A stretch of DNA of 7,345 nt. Origin: Bacteroidota bacterium (GTDB lineage Bacteria > Bacteroidota > Ignavibacteria > Tepidaquicellales > Tepidaquicellaceae). Every line of letters starts with the position of its first letter. Position 1 is the stretch's first letter. Below are positions 1 through 6,631 of this stretch, piece by piece. A model generated the notes under the pieces. It was not told the DNA's origin and did not search any database. It saw nothing but the letters and a program-made list of their open reading frames with translations. The translations under genes were made by a program, and so were the position numbers. The DNA lies in the NCBI GenBank assembly GCA_023429265.1, contig JAEYVS010000150.1:1-7345 (forward strand), given 5' to 3'.

Positions 1-1950
1 GAAGAGCTCTTCACCCATCCGGGACTGGTAAAGGTTAAAGTATAACTCTACTTCAAACTGTGAGAATAACATTGCCGCGGGGCTCGATGTACGCATGTCA
101 AAATCCCACTCTTTCAGCATTTTGAGATAGGGAAGATATTCGATGCTTATTCCCACTGTATCCGCGAAGGTGTCGAAGATAAATTTACACCAGTCTCTTG
201 CCTGATGGCTGTTAATGTTATTCTGTACCAGCTTAAATTCTTCAGGTGAGAAAGTGCTTCTTGAGTTTAAAATCCTTTCTATCTGCTCTGCTCTATAGTG
301 AGGCTCAAATGAGTTGCTTAAGTAATACGGGTAATTCTTTTGCGGACGGTTATTTGCCGTTACGATATATCCCGTATCGGGATTAAATGTGCTGGGCATT
401 TCATTAAATGGAATGAATGAAGTCCATTTAACCTCTCCTCTCGAAGGAGTAAATGCCTTAACAGCGTCTGTTCCGGTATTTCTCACCGGCACAAATCCCG
501 CTGCCTGGTATCCTATGTTGTTATTGACATCCGCATAAACGAAATTAAGGCTTGGCGTGCCAAAACCGCTGAGACCGTTCCTGAATTCGTTCCAGTCTTT
601 TGACATATTCACTGTGTACATTGCTCCGATCTCATCGCTGTATTCATACCCTGTCCATTTAAAGGCTACAATATGCTCCTCGTCAATTTCTATTTTTCTT
701 TCGCCTCTAAAGCCTGTTCTCTGCAAACCTGACACTACCGGACCAAGCTGGGTGGTATAGGTAGTATGATAATGATCATCAGTTTCGTTCTTCACCTTAA
801 TTGCTTCCTCCGTACTGTCCATCAAAAGGTATGTACTGTCGAGGAAGTATTTCATCCGGTCGGATTTATCTTTTTGCAGTATGTAAAAATCCGAATCATC
901 AGTCATCAGGTTAGTGATTCCCCAGGAAATGTTATTGTTGCTGCCTATGACTATCCCCGGAGCGCCGGGTAATGAAAATCCTCCCATCCGCGTAGAGTTG
1001 GATTCATTATTGAGGTATATCTCATACCATTTACTTGGAACGCTCAGGCTGAGGTGAGGATCATTCGCGATGAGCGGCTTACCACTCTCCGATTTTTTTC
1101 CGCTGATCACCCAGGCATTACTTCCTATCCCCGTACCTTCTTTTACAAATTCCTTTCTGAAATTAAACATAGTCTCAAAGAATGGCTTTGCGTTATCTGT
1201 TACATATGAAATCTCTTTTCGATCAGGTGAGACGTTATTATAAGCGGTTGTGGTATCAGGAGCAGGTTGATTATCACCGGTACCTTTTATTACGAATGGA
1301 CCTTTTTCAGGATCGTCAGGAAAAAACTCCTTTGCAATCCCGGGTCCGAATTTCTTGACCAGTTCTCCGTAAAGATAATCGGTGTACCACGACATATTGA
1401 GCTCCCATCCCATCATCCGCACAACCATCAGAGAATGCTCCGGCTTCCAGTACTCCGGTTTGTAATTTAGCACGTCAAACTCCAGCGGCAGTACCGTTGA
1501 GTGCTCATCAATGAAAGAGTTAACGCCTTTGCAATAGCTGTCCAGGATCTGTTTTGATTTTTCAGGTAGTTTGGGATAAAAATCATACGCGGTTTTATAA
1601 ATCCCGAGAGTACGGAATAGTATGTCATAATCTAGAACATCACTTCCCATTATTTCGGCAAGCCTTCCCTCCGCCACTCTTCGTGTCAGATCCATCTGCC
1701 AGAGCCTGTCCTGCGCGTGCATATACCCGAGGGAAAAATATATGTCATTTTCATTCTCGGCATACACATACGGCACCCCGAAATTATCTTTATATATCTT
1801 TACTTCATCTTCAATACCCGGGATATTTTTAGTGCCTGTTTCTTCGTAAAAGGATTTCTCCGTGAGGTCAGTGAATAGTATCCCGAGCGTAACAATTGCA
1901 GCGATTAGCAGTATTATTATACCGAATATTGGCTTTAGTATTGGATGCAT
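1..1950 (-). CDS. Penicillin acylase family protein (Ntn-hydrolase), C-terminus cut by the window edge
   Basis: Reading the minus strand from the ATG at 1950-1948 gives 650 uninterrupted codons to the window edge. Family members are usually about 750-850 residues, so the last 100-200 are probably missing. Residues 7-26 form a hydrophobic helix without an obvious signal-peptidase site, so membrane anchoring or export to the periplasm is likely. The alpha-chain region follows, with GYMHAQDRLWQMD at 75-87. The autoprocessing site is GIGSNAWVISG (274-284): Ser277 is the expected nucleophile that becomes the beta-chain N-terminus after cleavage at Gly276-Ser277. IANDPHL (294-300) and TANNRP (531-536, probably holding the oxyanion Asn) are family hallmarks. 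The linker before Ser277 (about 215-275) would be the excised spacer. These enzymes hydrolyse amide bonds of beta-lactams, acyl-homoserine lactones or other N-acyl compounds; the substrate cannot be told here. An in-frame TGA lies five codons upstream and this is the first ATG after it. The gene is divergent from the beta-propeller gene. Confidence 0.93.
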   Translation of the reverse strand, partial: MHPILKPIFGIIILLIAAIVTLGILFTDLTEKSFYEETGTKNIPGIEDEVKIYKDNFGVPYVYAENENDIYFSLGYMHAQDRLWQMDLTRRVAEGRLAEIMGSDVLDYDILFRTLGIYKTAYDFYPKLPEKSKQILDSYCKGVNSFIDEHSTVLPLEFDVLNYKPEYWKPEHSLMVVRMMGWELNMSWYTDYLYGELVKKFGPGIAKEFFPDDPEKGPFVIKGTGDNQPAPDTTTAYNNVSPDRKEISYVTDNAKPFFETMFNFRKEFVKEGTGIGSNAWVISGKKSESGKPLIANDPHLSLSVPSKWYEIYLNNESNSTRMGGFSLPGAPGIVIGSNNNISWGITNLMTDDSDFYILQKDKSDRMKYFLDSTYLLMDSTEEAIKVKNETDDHYHTTYTTQLGPVVSGLQRTGFRGERKIEIDEEHIVAFKWTGYEYSDEIGAMYTVNMSKDWNEFRNGLSGFGTPSLNFVYADVNNNIGYQAAGFVPVRNTGTDAVKAFTPSRGEVKWTSFIPFNEMPSTFNPDTGYIVTANNRPQKNYPYYLSNSFEPHYRAEQIERILNSRSTFSPEEFKLVQNNINSHQARDWCKFIFDTFADTVGISIEYLPYLKMLKEWDFDMRTSSPAAMLFSQFEVELYFNLYQSRMGEELF

Positions 1951-1973
1951 GCCTAAAAATACTCAATTAATAG

Positions 1974-1999
1974 CCTTAATTTTAGGGGAAAAATCAAGG
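1974..1999. repeat. Imperfect inverted repeat (10-bp arms) in the divergent intergenic region
   Basis: The arms CCTTAATTTT (1974-1983) and AAAATCAAGG (1990-1999) flank a 6-nt loop, AGGGGA on the plus strand. In plus-strand RNA there is one A/C mismatch. In minus-strand RNA the same position is a G-U wobble, so the hairpin is continuous only in transcripts heading into the acylase gene, where it would sit about 23 nt before the ATG. It could be a 5'-leader hairpin of the acylase mRNA or a dyad operator. The structure is seen directly; the function is unknown. Confidence 0.45.
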
Positions 2000-2061
2000 A
2001 GAATTTTACTTCTCTACTATAAAATGACTTTTTTTATGATGTGCTTCTGTCTAAACTGTAA

Positions 2062-2090
2062 TTGTTGGGGGCATTTAACTGCTAATTTTA
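2062..2090 (+). promoter_or_regulatory. Weak candidate Bacteroidota-type promoter for the beta-propeller gene
   Basis: TTG at 2062-2064 is followed after 18 nt by TAATTTTA (2083-2090). This resembles the Bacteroidota primary-sigma consensus (TTTG near -33, TAnnTTTG near -7), with mismatches in both boxes. It would give a very short leader before the ATG at 2105. A/T-rich intergenic DNA yields such matches easily, so this is only a candidate. Confidence 0.18.
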
Positions 2091-2104
2091 AAATCAATTT
2101 TTAG

Positions 2105-4687
2105 ATGAAAAAACGTTTACTTACCGCGTTACTGCTCATTATCCCTTTCTTAATTATGGGCGTGACATTCCATTTTATTTCCCCTTCAATTAAGTTCACA
2201 AAGGAAAAAATGTCCGGAGCAATGAGGTCTATGGATATGTGGGCTCATCAACGCTCCTATCCGGGAGATGTTATCCCGGACGCGAAGTTCCACGAAGCAT
2301 ACGAGTACTCTAAGAATAATTTAAGTAGGGAGCTCGATAATTCAGGCGATTCCTGGACTCCCTTGGGTCCCCACAATTTCGGCGGAAGAACCACCGCTCT
2401 CGCATTTAACCCTCTGAACGCCAATACAATTTACGCAGGCTCTGCGAGCGGCGGATTGTGGCGCAGCTATACAGGCGGAGTTGGTGTTAGCGCGTGGCAG
2501 CAGATCAATACAGGGTTTTCTTTACTCGGTGTGGGAGCTATAGCCCTGCATCCATCCGATTCAAATACAATTTACATCGGCACAGGTGAAGTTTACGGAT
2601 ATGGTACATCCATAGGAGGATTTAGCGTCCGCACAACACGCGGTAGTTATGGTATTGGAATTCTAAAGTCCACAGACGGTGGCATTACCTGGAATAAAAC
2701 TCTGGACTGGTCATACAATACAATGCGCGGAGTGCAGGTAGTAAGAGTAAATCCCCTGAATCCGAATACGGTTTGGGCCGGCACCACTGAAGGTACATAC
2801 AGGACATTTAATGCCGGGGCAAGCTGGGAGCAGGTGGATACTAATATTATGGTCACAGACCTTGTCATAAACCCCTACGATACGGGAAGTGTGCTGATCG
2901 CCTGCGGTAATCTCGGCACTCCCGGCACAGGCTTTTACAAAACCACGAATTCCGGAAGCAGCTGGACAAAAATAACCACAGGGCTTCCTCCAACATACGG
3001 CGGTAAAGCAATATTCTCAGTGTTTAAACAATCTCCGAATGTAGTCTTTGCCAGCATTGGAAATGGGTACCTAACCAATGCAGGTACCTGGCTCGTAAGG
3101 AGTTCTGATTTTGGTTCTACGTGGTCTGTAAGGAATACTCAGGATTATGCTACCTACCAGGGATGGTTCGCGCATTTTGCAATTGTTCATCCTTCGGATT
3201 CAAGCAGGGTGCTTGCAGCCGGTGTCGATGTATTCAAATCTACTAATGGCGGATTTAGTCTTTCTCAGAAGTCTTACTGGTATCTCTGGGAACTGGGCAG
3301 GACTCCAATTGGAGGTCCCGAAGGACCGCCGAATTACTCGCACGCTGACCACCATTGCGCCATCAGCCATCCAACAGATCCTGATATTGTTTATATGGCT
3401 AATGACGGCGGTATTTTCCGTACCACTAATTTTGGAGAATCATTCTCAGGGCTTAATGGCGGTTACCAGACACAGCAGTTTTATAACGGATTCTCATCTG
3501 CTCATACAGATTCACTCCTTTCATTCGGAGGGATGCAGGACAATGCGAGCGCGATTTGGGATGGACAGCTTGCCTGGATAAGGAATCTCGGCGGTGACGG
3601 AAACTGGACCGCAATCAACTACAGAAATGCCGACACACTTTATGGCACTTCACAGTATTTAAATATATACAGATCCACTGACGGTGGAAATGATTTCGAC
3701 AATATTGCTCCGCCAAATGCAGGAACAGGTGGATTTGTGTCACCGTTTATGCTCGCCTATTCAAATCCTCAGGTAATGTACTCAGCTAACGGGGCAGTCT
3801 ATAAATCAACTAATGCAGGCGCTTCCTGGTTCTCACCCAATGGCGGTATTAATCTGGATCCGGGAAATTTTTCATTGGGAATGACTATATCACCGGTTAA
3901 TGAAAATGTAGTATACATTACTACTGCACCTGTCGCTTCAAATGCAAAAGTATTCAGAACCACCAATGGCGGCAACTCCTGGGTAAACATAACAGGCACT
4001 TTGCCTGACAGGTATATGGTCGACATTGCCGCTGACCCCTGGATTGAATCCTATGTCTATGTCACACTTTCAGGGTTTGGAACGGATCACATCTATATGT
4101 CCCCGGATTATGGAAATACCTGGGTGGACATCGATAATAATCTGCCTGATGTTCCTACGTCAGCTGTGGTGGTTGATCCTCTCGATAATGAGCACATTTA
4201 CGTTGGTAATGACATCGGTGTGTATGTAACAACCAACGCCGGTACGAACTGGCAGGAATTTAAATCCGGGATGCCTGATGCAGCCGTCGTGATGGACCTC
4301 AGCATCTCTCCATTGAATAGAAAGATCAGAGTAGCCACACACGGAAACGGTGTTTACGAAAGAGATCTGCTCTCACCTAAAGTTGGAATAGACCCGATAT
4401 CATCCGAATTGAAATATGACCTGTCGCAAAATTATCCAAACCCGTTTAATCCGGAAACCAAAATAAATTACAGTATTCAAAAAGCCGGAAATGTAGATGT
4501 CATTATTTATGATATTCTGGGTAAAGAAGTAGCCCGCCTGGTCAACGAATTCAAAAGTCCCGGAAATTACAGTACCATTTGGCGTGGTGTCAATAGTTCC
4601 GGGGTACCTGTTGCATCGGGTATATATTTTTACAGCATCAGGGCAGGGGATTTTTATAGCGTCAAAAAGATGTCTTTGATAAGATAA
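2105..4687 (+). CDS. Secreted Asp-box (BNR/VPS10-like) beta-propeller protein with T9SS type A sorting domain
   Basis: This is an 860-residue exported protein. The N-terminus has KKR followed by a hydrophobic stretch (about 5-20), consistent with a Sec signal, though no clean AxA cleavage site is seen. Residues 40-75 form a polar segment with WAHQRSYP. From about 84 to 755 it is a beta-propeller with eleven Asp-box motifs (S/T-x-D/N-x-G-x-x-W/F) starting at 189, 234, 280, 333, 379 (degenerate), 440, 524, 568, 619, 666 and 709. They alternate with NPxxPNTVWAGT-like strands. SHADHH (412-417) followed by NDGGIFRT and GGMQDN (475-480) resembles the sortilin/VPS10-like group often labelled 'glycosyl hydrolase'. 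No sialidase FRIP motif is evident, so no enzyme activity is assigned. Residues 769-860 match the T9SS type A/FlgD-like sorting domain (NYPNPFNP 776-783, IYDILGKEV 801-809, SGIYFYSI 838-845, KKM at 854-856), predicting outer-membrane translocation and surface attachment or release. The ATG directly follows an A/T-rich leader without a Shine-Dalgarno. A terminator lies 45 bp past the stop. Confidence 0.93.
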   Translation: MKKRLLTALLLIIPFLIMGVTFHFISPSIKFTKEKMSGAMRSMDMWAHQRSYPGDVIPDAKFHEAYEYSKNNLSRELDNSGDSWTPLGPHNFGGRTTALAFNPLNANTIYAGSASGGLWRSYTGGVGVSAWQQINTGFSLLGVGAIALHPSDSNTIYIGTGEVYGYGTSIGGFSVRTTRGSYGIGILKSTDGGITWNKTLDWSYNTMRGVQVVRVNPLNPNTVWAGTTEGTYRTFNAGASWEQVDTNIMVTDLVINPYDTGSVLIACGNLGTPGTGFYKTTNSGSSWTKITTGLPPTYGGKAIFSVFKQSPNVVFASIGNGYLTNAGTWLVRSSDFGSTWSVRNTQDYATYQGWFAHFAIVHPSDSSRVLAAGVDVFKSTNGGFSLSQKSYWYLWELGRTPIGGPEGPPNYSHADHHCAISHPTDPDIVYMANDGGIFRTTNFGESFSGLNGGYQTQQFYNGFSSAHTDSLLSFGGMQDNASAIWDGQLAWIRNLGGDGNWTAINYRNADTLYGTSQYLNIYRSTDGGNDFDNIAPPNAGTGGFVSPFMLAYSNPQVMYSANGAVYKSTNAGASWFSPNGGINLDPGNFSLGMTISPVNENVVYITTAPVASNAKVFRTTNGGNSWVNITGTLPDRYMVDIAADPWIESYVYVTLSGFGTDHIYMSPDYGNTWVDIDNNLPDVPTSAVVVDPLDNEHIYVGNDIGVYVTTNAGTNWQEFKSGMPDAAVVMDLSISPLNRKIRVATHGNGVYERDLLSPKVGIDPISSELKYDLSQNYPNPFNPETKINYSIQKAGNVDVIIYDILGKEVARLVNEFKSPGNYSTIWRGVNSSGVPVASGIYFYSIRAGDFYSVKKMSLIR

Positions 4688-4732
4688 ATTCACTTTGAGA
4701 CGTTAATTCAATCCAATTGACTCATTAAAAGA

Positions 4733-4769
4733 AAGGCGGGGTATCACAATATCCTGCCTTACTTTTTTT
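4733..4769 (+). terminator. Rho-independent terminator after the beta-propeller gene
   Basis: The arm AAGGCGGGGTAT (4733-4744) pairs with ATATCCTGCCTT (4749-4760) over 12 positions around a CACA tetraloop. Ten pairs are Watson-Crick and two are G-U. A run of seven T follows at 4763-4769. The two wobble pairs become C/A mismatches in the antisense transcript, so the element is directional for plus-strand transcription. It separates the propeller gene from ptsI, implying that ptsI has its own promoter in the short interval 4770-4813, where I see no clear promoter boxes. Confidence 0.85.
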
Positions 4770-4813
4770 AAGGTAAAAGCATATCTTCCATTAAACTCAT
4801 TACCCCGTAACAT

Positions 4814-6565
4814 TTGGCTGAAGAAGTAATATATAAAGGTATTCCCGCCTCACCGGGTATCTCCATAAGTAAAGCATACCATTATGCAAAAAACAAGGTC
4901 GTCATAGATGACCATATGCTCAACCCCGGGGAAATACAACAGGAGCTCGATGATTTTGAGCACGCAATAGCCCTTTCCCTAAAAGAGCTCCGAAAAATTT
5001 ATGACCTGTCCATTGAAAAAATTGGCAATGACCATTCGAGGATATTTGATGCTCAGATGGAAATACTGAATGACCAGTTTTTTATCGAAGCCGTAAAAGA
5101 AAAGATAAAGAAAGGTGACCGGACTGCAGCCTATATTTTTAATCGGGAGATAGGACTGCTTACTACCGCGCTATCCGCTTCAAATGATGATTATATGAGG
5201 GACAGGGTCACGGATATCAATGACGTGAGAAACAGGGTTATCAGGAATATGAAACGCGGTAAGCTCGTTTCAAAAATTGAGGAAAATTCCATCATTGTCG
5301 CGCACGAACTTACCCCGGCTGATACAATCCTCTTCAGCAGGAGAAAAGCCCTGGGATATGTTACTGACGTGGGCGGAGTAACTTCGCACGCTGCGCTCAT
5401 CGCGCGCGCGCTGAGAGTACCCGCGGTTGTCGGCACCAAGGCAGCGTCATACCGCATAGACACGGGAGATTTTCTCTTAGTCGACGGATTTAATGGTCTT
5501 GTCATCATTGACCCGTCAGAGGAAACCCTTTTAAAGTATAGAGAAAAACTTGAAGAGATAAAGGAATATGAAAGGAAACTCTATGAAGTCTTTGACTTTC
5601 CCTGTGAAACAAAAGACGCCAAACACATAGACCTTTCCGCAAATATTGAGTTCGACGAAGAAATTGATTTTGTTACGAATTTCGGGCATTGTGACATTGG
5701 ACTGTACAGGACCGAACATCTTTTCTTGGAAGCGGGTGATTTTCCCTCGGAAAAATACCAGATAGAAGAATACACTCACATCGCAAACGTAACATACCCT
5801 AAATGCGTGACTATAAGGACTTATGACATTGGAGGAGATAAGCTCCTTCCATTGTCGCAGAAGGAAGCTAATCCATTTCTAGGATGGCGAGGAATACGCA
5901 TCTGCCTCGACAAGGAAATTGTATTCAAAGAACAGCTCAGAGCAATACTAATATCATCAAGAAAGAAAAACCTGAAGCTGATGTTCCCGATGATATCTTC
6001 ACTCGATGAGCTGAGAAAAGCCAAAGAGATACTGGAAGAAGTAAAAACTGAACTGGATGAGAAGGGAATTCATTACGACAAGGGCATTCCGGTCGGAGTT
6101 ATGATAGAGGTACCATCCGCGTATTTCATTGCTGACGAGCTCGCTAAGGAATCCGATTTTTTTAGCATAGGCACAAATGACCTTATACAGTACCTCCTGG
6201 CGGTTGACAGGGGTAATGAACTGATCTCCGATCTTTTCCAGCCGTTTCATCCTGCTGTAATTAAGACCATTAAAAAGATAATCGACACGGGACACCGGAA
6301 TGAAATACCGGTGAGTGTTTGCGGAGAAATGGCTTCCAATCCAATTGCCGCGGTACTGCTTATCGGGCTTGGAATTGACGAGCTTAGTGTTGTACCCTCG
6401 GTTTTTCCGGAAATAAAGTCCATTATAAGGTGTTTGAGTTATGTGACTGTGAAGGATTTTGCCGATGACCTTTTAACATACTCCACGGAAAGCGAAATAC
6501 GTGAAAAATTAACTGCATTTTATGACGAAAATGTAAGCACAAAATTCGCAAAACCCTCCTCCTAA
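4814..6565 (+). CDS. ptsI: Phosphoenolpyruvate-protein phosphotransferase (PTS enzyme I)
   Basis: Cytoplasmic enzyme I takes phosphate from PEP onto a histidine and passes it to HPr, the first step of the PTS. The 583 residues are close to the 575 of E. coli EI. The N-terminal domain starts with KGIPASPGISISKAY (8-22) and includes the helical HPr-binding region. The swivelling phosphohistidine domain holds GGVTSHAALIAR (187-198), with His192 equivalent to E. coli His189. The C-terminal PEP-binding barrel has GLYRTEHLF (296-304), RTYDIGGDKLLP (335-346), NPFLGWRGIRI (353-363), MIEVPSAY (430-437), SIGTNDLIQY (451-460) and VCGEMASNP, with Cys503 matching catalytic Cys502 of E. coli. There is no N-terminal GAF domain, which argues against PtsP, and the length and motif order exclude PEP synthase. 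The start is TTG: an in-frame TAA lies two codons upstream and the next in-frame ATG (residue 35) would remove the conserved N-terminus. No Shine-Dalgarno is visible. No HPr or enzyme II gene is nearby. Confidence 0.97.
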   Translation: MAEEVIYKGIPASPGISISKAYHYAKNKVVIDDHMLNPGEIQQELDDFEHAIALSLKELRKIYDLSIEKIGNDHSRIFDAQMEILNDQFFIEAVKEKIKKGDRTAAYIFNREIGLLTTALSASNDDYMRDRVTDINDVRNRVIRNMKRGKLVSKIEENSIIVAHELTPADTILFSRRKALGYVTDVGGVTSHAALIARALRVPAVVGTKAASYRIDTGDFLLVDGFNGLVIIDPSEETLLKYREKLEEIKEYERKLYEVFDFPCETKDAKHIDLSANIEFDEEIDFVTNFGHCDIGLYRTEHLFLEAGDFPSEKYQIEEYTHIANVTYPKCVTIRTYDIGGDKLLPLSQKEANPFLGWRGIRICLDKEIVFKEQLRAILISSRKKNLKLMFPMISSLDELRKAKEILEEVKTELDEKGIHYDKGIPVGVMIEVPSAYFIADELAKESDFFSIGTNDLIQYLLAVDRGNELISDLFQPFHPAVIKTIKKIIDTGHRNEIPVSVCGEMASNPIAAVLLIGLGIDELSVVPSVFPEIKSIIRCLSYVTVKDFADDLLTYSTESEIREKLTAFYDENVSTKFAKPSS

Positions 6566-6599
6566 TACCTTTATTCTATTCAATTTATAAGGTATTTTT
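6564..6599 (+). terminator. Possible weak terminator overlapping the ptsI stop codon
   Basis: AATACCTT (6564-6571) and AAGGTATT (6589-6596) form a perfect 8-bp stem around a 17-nt A/T-rich loop. T5 at 6595-6599 partly overlaps the 3' arm. The left arm includes the last two bases of the ptsI TAA. The stem has only two G-C pairs and a long loop, so termination would be weak or partial. The hairpin could instead slow 3' decay or be chance in A/T-rich DNA. If it works, part of the isomerase expression would come from read-through out of ptsI. Confidence 0.4.
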
Positions 6600-6631
6600 A
6601 CGTTTTAAAGTGAGAATAAATTTTCCATATA

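Larger units (their letters stand above)
1951..2104. promoter_or_regulatory. Divergent intergenic region between the acylase and beta-propeller genes
   Basis: This 154-bp A/T-rich stretch separates two divergent starts, so it must carry the promoter for each unless one is internal to the other gene. No strong sigma-70 pair is visible. A TATAAAA at 2018-2024 and its opposite-strand TATAGT (2021-2016) lack a well-spaced -35 partner. Neither start has a clear ribosome binding site: the acylase has only AGG close to its ATG, and the propeller gene is preceded by AATTTTTAG. Weak or absent Shine-Dalgarno sequences are common in Bacteroidota-related bacteria. The role as a promoter region is inferred from gene orientation, not from a recognised motif. 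Confidence 0.45.

Noticed and set aside
1..12. 12-bp perfect palindrome GAAGAGCTCTTC at the window edge
   Set aside because: It lies inside acylase coding sequence (E-E-L-F) and has no partner or context suggesting a site.
557..1832. Several plus-strand reading frames of 67-92 codons inside the acylase gene
   Set aside because: They lie antisense to an intact 650-codon family-matched frame and encode low-complexity, unrecognisable peptides.
1862..2104. An 80-codon plus-strand reading frame that ends directly before the beta-propeller ATG, with a Cys-rich tail
   Set aside because: Its first 89 bases are antisense to the acylase N-terminus and the rest is A/T-rich intergenic DNA. There is no recognisable protein or start signal, and abutment with the next ATG is explained by TTTTTAG just before it.
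2105..4687. Possible sialidase (Asp-boxes are typical of sialidases)
   Set aside because: No FRIP motif or recognisable arginine triad. Asp-boxes occur in many non-sialidase propellers, and the arrangement fits the VPS10-like group better.
2647..4693. Reading frames on both strands overlapping the beta-propeller gene, up to 144 codons
   Set aside because: The overlapping 860-codon frame carries repeated Asp-boxes and a sorting domain throughout. The alternatives show no domain and are shadows.
5401..5411. Alternating CG tract of 11 nt, a possible Z-DNA former
   Set aside because: It encodes conserved ARAL just after the active-site histidine of enzyme I. Ala/Arg codon choice explains it.
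5191..6295. Minus-strand reading frames inside ptsI, up to 105 codons
   Set aside because: They are antisense to continuous enzyme I motifs and have no recognisable product.
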